Positions 17,508-25,415 of a stretch of 64,000 nucleotides of DNA are shown here, one piece after another; position 1 is the stretch's first letter, and each line of letters opens with the position of its first letter. The position numbers and the translations under genes are program-made. This DNA is from Thioalkalivibrio sp. XN279 (GTDB lineage Bacteria > Pseudomonadota > Gammaproteobacteria > Steroidobacterales > XN24). The DNA lies in assembly GCF_011089885.1 (NCBI RefSeq), contig NZ_JAANBD010000027.1:372001-436000 (forward strand), read 5' to 3'. A model generated the notes under the pieces. That model saw only the letters and a list, made by a program, of their open reading frames with translations, had not been told where the DNA came from and searched no databases.

Positions 17508-19442
17508 ATGGCCAAGGACTTCGACTCGATGGAGGACAGCAACCGCAGCGCCAACCCGTCCATCCACGAAGTCTCGGACCCGGCGCGGCGGGTGTTCCTG
17601 CTGGGCGGCATCGGCGCGCTGGCGGTCGGCGCGCTCTCGCCCTGGCTGGCCGGCCGGGCTTTCGCCGCCGGCCGCGGCCCGCTGCTCGGCTTCCAGCCGG
17701 TGCCGGTGAGCGAGGCGGACCTGGTGCTGGTGCCGGAGGGCTACGAGGCCGTGCCCATCGCCGCGTGGGGCGAGCCGGTTGGCGTGCCGGGCAACATGCC
17801 GGCCTTTCGCTGGGACGCGGGCAACAGCGCGGCCGACCAGGCGGCGCAGATGGGCATGCACCACGACGGCATCCACTACTACCCCATTGACGGCAGCAGC
17901 AAGCGCGGCCTGCTGGTGATGAACCACGAGTACACCGACGACGGCCTGTTGTTCCCGGACGGGAAGAGCAACTGGACCGCGGAGAAGGTCGCCAAGGCGC
18001 AGACGGCCCACGGCGTGGCGGTAATCGAAGTCGAGTTGCGGGACGGCCGCTGGGAAATGGTGCGCCCGTCGAAGTACGCCCGGCGCTACACCGCGCGCAC
18101 GCCGTTCAAGGTCAGCGGGCCCGCGGCCGGGCATGCGCTGCTGCAGACCGAGGCCGACCCGGATGGCCGCACCGTGCTCGGCACGTTGAACAACTGCGGC
18201 AGCGGGATGACGCCCTGGGGCACCTATCTCAGCGCCGAGGAGAACTGGGCCTTCTACTTCGACGGCCCGGCCGAGCGCGGTGCCGACCAGCGCCGCTGGG
18301 GCCTGCTGCGGACCGGCCTGTCGCGCTGGGGCGAGCACGATCCGCGCTTCGACGCGGGCCGCCACCCGAACGAGTTCCACCGCTTCGGCTGGATCGTCGA
18401 GATCGATCCGTTTGATTCGGCGGCGATGCCGGTGAAGCGCACCGCGCTCGGCCGCGGCGCGAAGGAGGGCGCCTGGGTCGCGACCACCCGCGACGGCCGT
18501 GCGGTGGCTTACTCCGGCGAGGACGCGCGCTTCGAGTACATCTACAAGTTCGTCAGCCGCGACCGGATCGCGCCTGGCGGCGCCAGGGCCAACGCCACCC
18601 TCCTCGACCACGGCACCCTGTACGTCGCGCGCTTCGACGCCGACGGTACCGGCCGCTGGCTGCCGCTGGTGCAGGGCGAGGGGCCGCTGACCGCCGACAA
18701 CGGTTTCGCCGACCAGGGCGCGGTGCTGGTCCGCAGCCGCCAGGCGAGCGACCTGCTCGGCGCGACGAAGATGGACCGGCCGGAGTGGATCGCAATCGAC
18801 CAGGGCGGGCGCACCTTGTACTGCACCCTGACCAACAACAGCCGGCGGGGTGCGCCGAGCCGTCCCGGAGTGGATGCGGCCAACCCGCGCGCCAACAACA
18901 CCATGGGCCACATCATCCAGTGGACCGAGGACAAGGACTTCGACGCAACCACGTTCTCCTGGCGACACCTGCTGCTGGCCGGCGACCCGGACAACGAGCG
19001 GCCGGAGGCGCGCGGCAACATCCGCGGCGACAGCTTCGCCTGCCCGGACGGGCTGGCAATGGACACGCGCGGCGTGCTCTGGATCCAGACCGACATCACC
19101 TCCGACGAGAAAGGCCGGGGCGAGTTCCAGGGACTCGGCAACAACCAGATGCTGGCCTGCGACCCGGCCACGGGCGAGGTGCGGCGCTTCCTCACCGGCC
19201 CGGTCGGCTGCGAGATCACCGGCCTGACGCTCACCCCGGACGGGAGCACGATGTTCGTCAATATCCAGCACCCGGGCGAGCCCCTCACCCCGCGCGAGGA
19301 CAACCTCGAGGTGCCCAACCTGCACAGCAACCCGGCGGACCCGAGGAAGTACTCGAACTGGCCCGACTTCAGGCCGGACGGCCGGCCGCGCTCGGCCACC
19401 GTGGCGATCCGCAAGCTGGACGGCGGGCCCATCGGCACTTGA
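17508..19442 (+). CDS. Tat-exported PhoX-family phosphatase
   Basis: PhoX enzymes are Fe/Ca-dependent alkaline phosphatases exported by the Tat system and active on phosphomonoesters. The 644-residue protein has a twin-arginine signal (ARRVFLLGG, Arg27-Arg28) and the DUF839/PhoX beta-propeller. Visible signature blocks are LVMNHEYTDD, NNCGSGMTPWGTYLSAEENW with the Fe-ligand-type Cys230, and DGLAMDTRGVLWIQTD. The cysteine and glutamates of the catalytic centre are retained, so it may be active. No Pho box was recognised; the gene sits third in an operon driven by the Crp/Fnr-type operator, which would be unusual for a phosphate-starvation enzyme. A true substrate other than a phosphomonoester cannot be excluded. 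Confidence 0.9.
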   Translation: MAKDFDSMEDSNRSANPSIHEVSDPARRVFLLGGIGALAVGALSPWLAGRAFAAGRGPLLGFQPVPVSEADLVLVPEGYEAVPIAAWGEPVGVPGNMPAFRWDAGNSAADQAAQMGMHHDGIHYYPIDGSSKRGLLVMNHEYTDDGLLFPDGKSNWTAEKVAKAQTAHGVAVIEVELRDGRWEMVRPSKYARRYTARTPFKVSGPAAGHALLQTEADPDGRTVLGTLNNCGSGMTPWGTYLSAEENWAFYFDGPAERGADQRRWGLLRTGLSRWGEHDPRFDAGRHPNEFHRFGWIVEIDPFDSAAMPVKRTALGRGAKEGAWVATTRDGRAVAYSGEDARFEYIYKFVSRDRIAPGGARANATLLDHGTLYVARFDADGTGRWLPLVQGEGPLTADNGFADQGAVLVRSRQASDLLGATKMDRPEWIAIDQGGRTLYCTLTNNSRRGAPSRPGVDAANPRANNTMGHIIQWTEDKDFDATTFSWRHLLLAGDPDNERPEARGNIRGDSFACPDGLAMDTRGVLWIQTDITSDEKGRGEFQGLGNNQMLACDPATGEVRRFLTGPVGCEITGLTLTPDGSTMFVNIQHPGEPLTPREDNLEVPNLHSNPADPRKYSNWPDFRPDGRPRSATVAIRKLDGGPIGT

Positions 19443-19444
19443 GG

Positions 19445-19470
19445 CGGCGTGTCATGCGCAGGACACGCCG
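19445..19470 (+). terminator. Hairpin after the PhoX gene
   Basis: A 9-bp inverted repeat, CGGCGTGTC and GACACGCCG, with an 8-nt loop begins 2 nt after the PhoX stop. It has no T-run. It likely marks the 3' end of the DUF1254-DUF1254-PhoX operon and sits just upstream of operator copy E. Confidence 0.5.
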
Positions 19471-19492
19471 GGGCAAGTCGGAGAAGCTCCGG

Positions 19493-19537
19493 ATTGCGCG
19501 CGGCCGAGCAATTTCCCCGAGCGCTGCTCCATAGAAT
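19493..19537 (+). promoter_or_regulatory. Shared Crp/Fnr-type operator plus -10 box, copy E (weakest)
   Basis: ATTGCGCGCGGCCGAGCAAT at 19493-19512, then 19 nt, then TAGAAT at 19532-19537. The outer ATTG/CAAT bases are kept but the inner half-sites deviate and the spacer is one base longer than in the other four copies. The DUF1254 gene starts at 19602. Confidence 0.6.
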
Positions 19538-19601
19538 CCGGAGCAGTAGAACCGGCTGCCGCCGGTCATCACTAGGCGCCGCATCTCACGGAGTTGTTGC
19601 C

Positions 19602-21110
19602 ATGAAAACCAGGAATCATCTCGTCCTTGCCTGTGCCTGCGCGGTCGCCGCATGGATGGCGCCGGCCAACGCCGCGGACCAGCCCCCCCGCTATAGCGCC
19701 AAAGTGCCGCCGTCGATCACGACGCCGGATCAAGCAGAAACCGAGCTATTGGGAACGCTCAGCTTCCGCGACGGCATGCCGAGCGCCGAGACCGCCGAGA
19801 AGGCGCATGATTTCCTCACGGTGTCGAGGGGCGTGGAGGCCTTTCTCTCGGGCCTGTCGGCCACTTCGATCCAGGGCATGATGGATGGCTACAAGAGCAT
19901 CGGCGTCAACCCGGGCGACCTGGTCATCACGCGGTTCATGGACGCCCGCATGTTGTTCCTGACCCCCAACACCTCGACCGTCTACGGGTCGGCCGAGCTG
20001 AACGTGGCCGACGGCCCGATCGTGATGGTGGTTCCGCCCCGCGTGCTGGGCCCGGTGATGGACGGCATGATGCACTACATCACCGATGTCGGCTTCGTCG
20101 GCCCGGACCAGGGCAAGGGCGGCCGTTATCTCTTCGTGCGGTCGGACTACGAGGGCCCGATCCCCGACGGCTACTTCGTCATCCGCACGCCGTCCAACCG
20201 CAACCTCCTGTTCTTCCGGTTCTTCATCGAGGGCGGGAACGTCGACGCGGCGGTGGACTCGGCGCGCCGGGACTTCAACATCTATCCCCTCGCCCTGGCC
20301 GGCAAGGCGCCGCCCGTGCGCGTCGTCGATGCGACAGGTGTGCAGTTCAACACCATTTTCAGCAACGACTTTACGTATTTCGAAGAACTGAACCGGGTGG
20401 TGCAGAACGAGCCGCCCGAGCTGTTCGAGCGGCAGCTCTACGCCACCTTTGCGGCCATCGGCATCCGCAAGGGACAGCCCTTCGAGCCCGATGCGCGCAC
20501 CCGGAAGCTCCTGACCGAGGCGGTCGCCATCGGCAATGCGTACGCCCGCACCATCACCTTTGCGCCACGTGACGCGGAGCGGCTGCGGGTCTGGCCGGAC
20601 CGGCAGTACTTCGATTGGAAAGGGACCTGGGATTTCGTGGTGGACGGTAGCCTGTCGCTCGATGACCGGACGCGCTGGTACTACAGCGTGACCGGCCACT
20701 CCGAATCGATGGTCACGCCGCAGGTCGGCGCGGGCTCGGTCTATCCCTATTTCACGCGCGACGTCAACGGCGACTACCTGGACGGCAGCAGGACCTACAG
20801 CCTCACCCTCCCCGGCCCGGTCCCCGCCCGCAACTTCTGGGCCTTCACCGTCTACGACAACCAGACCCGCTCCCTGCTCGAGACCGACCAGCGCTCCGCG
20901 GGCATCGACAGCAACCGGGAAGGCCTGACCCCCAACCCGGACGGCAGTTACACCGTCTGGTTTGGCCCGCAGCCGCCCGAGGGCCGCGAGGGCAACTGGG
21001 TGCAGACATGGCCTGGCCGCGGCTACTTCGTCATCATGCGCCTCTTCGGCCCGCTCGAGCCGTGGTTCGACCAGACCTGGCGGCCCGGCGACGCCGTTCC
21101 CGTCGACTGA
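19602..21110 (+). CDS. Exported DUF1254/DUF1214 protein 3
   Basis: A 502-residue exported protein with a signal peptide (cut near APANA-AD), a DUF1254 domain with LTPNTSTVYGSAEL, and a DUF1214 domain with ARNFWAFTVYDNQTRS and GRGYFVIMRLFGPLEPWFDQTW. ATG 19602 is preceded by ACGGAGTTGTTGCC, almost the same leader as the gene at 16032, and the first 27 residues of both proteins are also very similar; the long upstream extension of the open frame is not coding. It has its own promoter (operator copy E), so it is separate from the preceding operon. Transcription probably ends at the hairpin shared with the convergent transporter gene. Confidence 0.88.
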   Translation: MKTRNHLVLACACAVAAWMAPANAADQPPRYSAKVPPSITTPDQAETELLGTLSFRDGMPSAETAEKAHDFLTVSRGVEAFLSGLSATSIQGMMDGYKSIGVNPGDLVITRFMDARMLFLTPNTSTVYGSAELNVADGPIVMVVPPRVLGPVMDGMMHYITDVGFVGPDQGKGGRYLFVRSDYEGPIPDGYFVIRTPSNRNLLFFRFFIEGGNVDAAVDSARRDFNIYPLALAGKAPPVRVVDATGVQFNTIFSNDFTYFEELNRVVQNEPPELFERQLYATFAAIGIRKGQPFEPDARTRKLLTEAVAIGNAYARTITFAPRDAERLRVWPDRQYFDWKGTWDFVVDGSLSLDDRTRWYYSVTGHSESMVTPQVGAGSVYPYFTRDVNGDYLDGSRTYSLTLPGPVPARNFWAFTVYDNQTRSLLETDQRSAGIDSNREGLTPNPDGSYTVWFGPQPPEGREGNWVQTWPGRGYFVIMRLFGPLEPWFDQTWRPGDAVPVD

Positions 21111-21123
21111 TAGCGGCCGCTAC

Positions 21124-21173
21124 CGCCGGACCCTGGCCTGCGTGTCAGCCGACGCCCAGGCCGGGGTCCGGCG
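21124..21173. terminator. Long hairpin between convergent genes, reaching into the transporter 3' end
   Basis: Arms 21124-21140 and 21157-21173 pair over 17 positions with one G-T wobble and a 16-nt loop. The hairpin lies 13 nt after the DUF1254 stop. Its right arm lies within the last codons of the convergent transporter gene (stop 21145). It may act as a bidirectional terminator. Confidence 0.55.
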
Positions 21174-22017
21174 AGTCCGTCAGGCGACGGCGCAGCATCA
21201 CGGCGATCAGCAGTACCGGCGCCTGGAGCAGCACGAAGAACGCGCTGAAGACGGCGAACTCCCGGTGCTGGAAGGTCGTCACCGCCAGCAGCGCCGCGAT
21301 ACCCGCATTGCGCACCCCGAACTCGATCGCCAGGACCGCCCGGTCGCTGCGCTCGAGTTGGAGCAGGCGGCCGCTGAGCCATCCGGCCAGGAGGGCCAGC
21401 AGCGTGAAGCCGGCCGTCAGCACCACGGCCTCGCCGAACAGCGCGGCGACGGCCTCGCGCTGATCGGCGAACAAGAGAGCGAGAAACAGCGCGAGCAGGC
21501 TGAAGCCGAAAACCCGCACAACCCGCCGGCCGCGCTCGAAGACAGCCGGAAAGCGGTGCCGCAGCGCCATGCCGAGCGCCACCGGCAGCAGCAGGAACAA
21601 CACCAGGCGGGCCGTCATTTCGCCCACCGGCACCCGGAACGCCTCGAGCCCGAGCGCGGCCGGCACGAGCGCCGCAAACAGCAGGGGCATCGCCGCCAGG
21701 GCGACCACCCCCGACACTGCCGTCAGCGCAATCGAGAACGCCACATTCAGCCGGGCGACGGAGCAGTAGTAGTTGGACAGGACGCCGCCCGGGCTGACGG
21801 CCACGAGGAGCAGCCCGAAGGACAGGACCGGATCCGGCTGCAGCAGCCAGATCATCAGTAACGCCAGCAGCGGCAGGAGCACCAGCTGCCCCAGCGTACC
21901 CCCGGCGAGCGCCCGGCGCATGCGCAGCGAGGCGTCCAGTTGCCCGCGCGTGATGTCGGTGCCGACGATGGCCATCATCAGTAACACGATGATCGCGAAC
22001 AGGGACTCGAGGGTCAT
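21145..22017 (-). CDS. BASS-family (bile acid:sodium symporter) transporter
   Basis: A 290-residue inner-membrane protein with about nine or ten predicted transmembrane helices. The family moves organic anions (bile acids, pyruvate, pantoate and others) with sodium. Recognisable family blocks are VSPGGVLSNYY around residue 75 and the crossover-region motif EFGVRNAGIAALLAV near residue 235. The ATG at 22017 puts the first helix at the N-terminus; upstream in-frame extensions are charged and read through the operator region. It is divergent from the second LysR gene, which is a plausible regulator. The substrate cannot be told from sequence. Confidence 0.85.
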   Translation of the reverse strand: MTLESLFAIIVLLMMAIVGTDITRGQLDASLRMRRALAGGTLGQLVLLPLLALLMIWLLQPDPVLSFGLLLVAVSPGGVLSNYYCSVARLNVAFSIALTAVSGVVALAAMPLLFAALVPAALGLEAFRVPVGEMTARLVLFLLLPVALGMALRHRFPAVFERGRRVVRVFGFSLLALFLALLFADQREAVAALFGEAVVLTAGFTLLALLAGWLSGRLLQLERSDRAVLAIEFGVRNAGIAALLAVTTFQHREFAVFSAFFVLLQAPVLLIAVMLRRRLTDSPDPGLGVG

Positions 22018-22060
22018 GGGCGGGGTCCGGCAGCCTCCGATGCGCCAACTTTGTCGCGAC

Positions 22061-22104
22061 ATTGTGCGACGTCGAACAATCTTCGGGGGGCGGCTCAATA
22101 GAAT
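22061..22104 (+). promoter_or_regulatory. Shared Crp/Fnr-type operator plus -10 box, copy C
   Basis: ATTGTGCGACGTCGAACAAT at 22061-22080, then 18 nt, then TAGAAT at 22099-22104. It points toward the LysR gene at 22151 and lies 43 nt upstream of the divergent transporter start, so it may also affect that gene. Confidence 0.75.
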
Positions 22105-22150
22105 CAAGCAGTATCAGTGCCTGCTGCCTTGAGGCCGCACCGTCTTGAAA

Positions 22151-23113
22151 ATGAAGCTGCGCCAGATCGCCCATGCCCTCGCCGTCTCGCGTCACGGCGG
22201 CTTTCGGCGTGCCGCCGAGGCGCAGCACCTGTCGCAGCCCGCCCTCTCCCGCAGCATCCACAACCTCGAGGAGGCGCTGGGTGTGCCGTTGTTCGATCGC
22301 GAATCCAGCGAGGTCACGCTGACGCCCTACGGCGAGGTGTTCCTACGCCGGGCGGAGGCCATCCTGGCCGAGGCCGCCGAGCTGGAACGCGAGATGAGCG
22401 CCATGAAAGGCCTGGGCGTCGGACGCCTCGCGGTCGGCATGAGCGTGACGGCGGCCCGGCTGTCCGGGGTCCGCGCCGTGGCGCGGCTGCTGGGCGAGTA
22501 TCCGGGCCTGCAGGCCCGCCTCGAAACGAGGACCTGCCGCGACGTGGAACGACGGGTGCGCAACCGGCAGGTGGACATCGGTTTCGGCGAGATCGGGCAC
22601 CTGCACGACGTGCCGGAGCTCGAGGTCGAGGCGGTCGCGCGCCACGAGATGGTGTTCTACTGCCGCACCGGGCATCCCTTGCTGGACCGCGACGACGCGC
22701 TCTCCCACGCCGACCTGGACGAGTATCCCTTCGCCGGCATCCCGATCCCGTTCCGCCTCGCGCGGCTGTTCCCGCACAATCGTCACCTCGACCCGGACAC
22801 CGGCGAACTGTTCCCGCCGATCCTGGTGGAGGACCTCCACGCCGCCTGCAACATCGTCGCCGGCACCGACGCCCTCGGCGTGGCCGTGCCGCTCCTGCTC
22901 GAGCCCTGGCTGCAGCAGGGCGAGCTGGCGGTGCTGCCGTTCCGCCGGCCGTGGCTGCGGGTGGACTATGGCTTCATCACGCTGGCGTCGCGCGCCGCGG
23001 CGCCGGCCGTCGAGCGGTTCAAGGACCAGGTGCGGGAGCTCGAGCTCGAGGTCGTGGCGCGCAACGAGGCGCTGCTCGAGGACGTTTTCCAGGCCGCCGC
23101 CCCAGCGGCCTGA
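22151..23113 (+). CDS. LysR-family transcriptional regulator 2
   Basis: A 320-residue LysR regulator, close paralogue of the one at 13511. The helix-turn-helix is at about residues 16-36 (FRRAAEAQHLSQPALSRSI) and the effector-binding domain follows. It has the same 3' segment PWLRVDYGFITLASRAAAP. ATG 22151 is chosen; a TTG at 22145 is an alternative. The gene is itself under operator copy C, which suggests a cascade in which the Crp/Fnr-type regulator controls a LysR regulator. Its 3' end is only 6 nt from the convergent Crp/Fnr gene. Confidence 0.9.
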   Translation: MKLRQIAHALAVSRHGGFRRAAEAQHLSQPALSRSIHNLEEALGVPLFDRESSEVTLTPYGEVFLRRAEAILAEAAELEREMSAMKGLGVGRLAVGMSVTAARLSGVRAVARLLGEYPGLQARLETRTCRDVERRVRNRQVDIGFGEIGHLHDVPELEVEAVARHEMVFYCRTGHPLLDRDDALSHADLDEYPFAGIPIPFRLARLFPHNRHLDPDTGELFPPILVEDLHAACNIVAGTDALGVAVPLLLEPWLQQGELAVLPFRRPWLRVDYGFITLASRAAAPAVERFKDQVRELELEVVARNEALLEDVFQAAAPAA

Positions 23114-23119
23114 GGCTTC

Positions 23120-23827
23120 TCACCACCCCGTCGCGAGGGCTCGCAAACCGGGCGCATCGGCAACGCGCAACGTCCGGTAACCCCGCTCGACCAGGCCGCG
23201 GGCCTCGAATGCCCTCAGCACCTGCACCAGCGTAGTGCGGGAGACGTGCGCCATGGTCGCCAGCTCTTCCTGCGTCACCGGCACGTCGGTCCGCCCCGGG
23301 CGCGAGCGCCGCGGCGAATTCAGCCCAGTGATGCGCAGCAGCACGCTGGCGCAGCGGCGCTCATGGTCGTCCAGCAGCGAGTCGGCGTAGGCGGAGATCG
23401 CCGTATCACCGTACTCCATGATGCCGCTGGCGATCGCCTCCCACCATTCGGGCCTTTCCCCGAGCAGCGAGCGGAGGACCCGGTCCGGGATGGCCGCCAT
23501 CAGCGTCTCGACGCGCGCCAAGGCGCTGACCCGCGGCGCGCTCCGGCCCACGACGGTGCCGTAGCCGATCCAGGCGCCCTCGTGGAGGATATGCAGCAAA
23601 GGGTTGTCGCCGGCGCCGAACCGCGAGTAGATCTCGACGGCTCCGTCGACGATGCCGCAAAAATTGACGTACGTATCGGTGGCTCGGTAGATCGGCTGGC
23701 CGGCGGCGCAGGTCACCCATGCGCAGCGGCCGAGGACCGCGTCCTGGAACTCCTTTGGGGCGCGCCCGAACCAGCCCTCGTTGTCCTTGAGGATCGCCAG
23801 CCGTTCAGGAATCGGCAGTCGGGACAT
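23120..23827 (-). CDS. Crp/Fnr-family transcriptional regulator, likely master of the local regulon
   Basis: A 235-residue protein with an N-terminal cyclic-nucleotide-binding-type beta-roll (AGQPIYRATDTYVNFCGIV, then DNPLLHILHEGAWIGYG), a long dimerisation helix and a C-terminal winged helix-turn-helix (TQEELATMAHVSRTTLVQVL). No Fnr-type cysteine cluster is evident. In the recognition helix SRTTLVQ, the Arg equivalent to CRP Arg180 is kept, but CRP Glu181 and Arg185 are replaced by Thr and Gln, so a target unlike TGTGA is expected. Operator copy D lies 17-36 nt upstream of its start, between it and the divergent DUF1254 gene, which suggests autoregulation. ATG 23827 fits the family start; the longer open frame merely translates the operator. 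Confidence 0.87.
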   Translation of the reverse strand: MSRLPIPERLAILKDNEGWFGRAPKEFQDAVLGRCAWVTCAAGQPIYRATDTYVNFCGIVDGAVEIYSRFGAGDNPLLHILHEGAWIGYGTVVGRSAPRVSALARVETLMAAIPDRVLRSLLGERPEWWEAIASGIMEYGDTAISAYADSLLDDHERRCASVLLRITGLNSPRRSRPGRTDVPVTQEELATMAHVSRTTLVQVLRAFEARGLVERGYRTLRVADAPGLRALATGW

Positions 23828-23843
23828 AGGAAAAAACCCCCGG

Positions 23844-23887
23844 ATTGTGCGCGCTCGTGCAATCTTCCGGGGGGCGCTTCCTAGAAT
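23844..23887 (+). promoter_or_regulatory. Shared Crp/Fnr-type operator plus -10 box, copy D
   Basis: ATTGTGCGCGCTCGTGCAAT at 23844-23863, then 18 nt, then TAGAAT at 23882-23887. The DUF1254 gene starts at 23928. On the other side the Crp/Fnr gene starts only 16 nt from the repeat, too close for an activated promoter, so the same site could repress or limit its own regulator. Confidence 0.75.
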
Positions 23888-23927
23888 CAAGCGCGTCGTC
23901 CGCAAGTCTCAAACGGAGCCTCGAACC

Positions 23928-25388
23928 ATGAAGCGTCGCGAATTGCTACAGATGCTGCCGGCGGCCGGCCTGGTGGCCGCCACCGGCGCACTTTTGGGGC
24001 CCGCCGCCCACGCCAGCGCCACATCGTCACCGGCGCCCCGCCCGGACAACGGCCTCCTGCCGGAGTTGGACAAGCTGCAGTGGCGCGGCATCGAGGCCCT
24101 GACCTGGGGCATGCCGGCCGTCAATCTCGAGCTCATGCGCCAGGCGATGCTCAAGGTGACCCAGGGACGGACCAACCTGATGCTCTACTGGTCCCAGCTG
24201 CTCGACTGGAAGTGCCAGACGCTGACGCCGAACTCCGACGTCATCTACATCAAGCCCTTCTTCGACACGCGCGAGGTCGGCCCGATCGTCGTCGAGGTGC
24301 CGCCCGCGGACGACGGCGTGATCAACGGCACCTTGATGGACGCCTGGCAGTCGCCGCTCGAGGACGTGGGACCCGCGGGCCTGGATGCCGGGGCGGGTGG
24401 GCGCTATCTGCTTCTGCCTCCCGGTTACGACGGGGCCGTACCCTCCGGCTATTACGTGTTCCGGCCGGCCACGTTCAGCGGCTACGGGTTGTTCCGCTCG
24501 ATCCTGCGCAGCGGGAGCGCCGCGGACCTCGCCAAGGCGGTCGAGTATGCGCGGCGGCTCAAGATCTACCCGCTGTCCGCGGCCGGCAACCCGCCGCCGA
24601 CGACCTTCGTGGACACCCAGGGCACGCTGTTCGATTCGACGATTCCCTACGACCTGCGCTTCTACGAGCATCTCGACCGCGTGGTCCAGAAGGAGCCATG
24701 GCTGCAGCGTGACCGCGCCATGATCGATACCCTGCGCACCATCGGCATCGAGAAAGGCAAGCCCTTCGCGCCCGATGGCGCGCAACGCCAGGTGCTCGAA
24801 GCCGCGGCCGTTCGGGGGCATGCGCTGCTCGACGACCAGTTCGAGCGCCTGTTCGACACCCCATACTGGCCCGACACTCGCTGGGCGTTCCCGGCCTCGC
24901 AGGACCTGGCGCTCGAACTGACCCAGGACTTCCCCGATCCGAACCGCTATGCGCGCGATGAACGCGGGTTGCTGTTTTCCTATGTCTTCTTCGCGCCGCG
25001 GCGCCTGGGCCGGGGCCAGTTCTGGCTCATGAGTCACCAGGACTCGACGGGAGCGGCTCTCGAGGGCGGCCAAAGCTACCGGCTGCGCGTGCCACCCAAC
25101 GCGCCCGTTCGCCAGTACTGGTCCATGACGGCTTACGACCGGATGACCCATGCCTTCGTGCGCGAAGTCTCGGCCACCAGCCGATCGTCGCAGACGCCGG
25201 GGCTGCGGAAAAACCGCGACGGCTCAGTCGATCTCTGGATGGGCCCGACTGCACCGAAGGGCTGGGAACGCAACTGGCTGCCGACCGATTCGAACCGACG
25301 GTTCGAGCTGATGGCGCGCTTCTACGGCCCCGAGCCGGCGCTGTTCGACTTCAGCTGGAAGATGCCGGACATCGAGCGGATGGCCTAG
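23928..25388 (+). CDS. Exported DUF1254/DUF1214 protein 4
   Basis: A 486-residue exported protein. The N-terminus MKRRELLQMLPAAGLVAATG looks like a Tat signal, in contrast to the Sec-type signals of the three other copies. The DUF1254 domain has LTPNSDVIYIKPFFD at about residues 98-112 and GAGGRYLLLPPGYDG. The DUF1214 domain has QYWSMTAYDR and RFELMARFYGPEPALFDFSW. IEKGKPFAPD is shared with protein 2. The gene is divergent from the Crp/Fnr gene and controlled by operator copy D. A different export route suggests a cofactor or folding requirement, which is inference. Confidence 0.88.
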   Translation: MKRRELLQMLPAAGLVAATGALLGPAAHASATSSPAPRPDNGLLPELDKLQWRGIEALTWGMPAVNLELMRQAMLKVTQGRTNLMLYWSQLLDWKCQTLTPNSDVIYIKPFFDTREVGPIVVEVPPADDGVINGTLMDAWQSPLEDVGPAGLDAGAGGRYLLLPPGYDGAVPSGYYVFRPATFSGYGLFRSILRSGSAADLAKAVEYARRLKIYPLSAAGNPPPTTFVDTQGTLFDSTIPYDLRFYEHLDRVVQKEPWLQRDRAMIDTLRTIGIEKGKPFAPDGAQRQVLEAAAVRGHALLDDQFERLFDTPYWPDTRWAFPASQDLALELTQDFPDPNRYARDERGLLFSYVFFAPRRLGRGQFWLMSHQDSTGAALEGGQSYRLRVPPNAPVRQYWSMTAYDRMTHAFVREVSATSRSSQTPGLRKNRDGSVDLWMGPTAPKGWERNWLPTDSNRRFELMARFYGPEPALFDFSWKMPDIERMA

Positions 25389-25415
25389 GTCACCCGGCTC
25401 TCCCCGTCGCTGGGA

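Noticed and set aside
15999-19325. Open frame of 1108 codons on the minus strand across the DUF1254/PhoX operon
   Set aside because: It has no ribosome-binding site, the translation is rich in Arg, Gly and Ala without domain motifs, and three well-supported plus-strand genes cover it. High GC lowers stop frequency in antisense frames.
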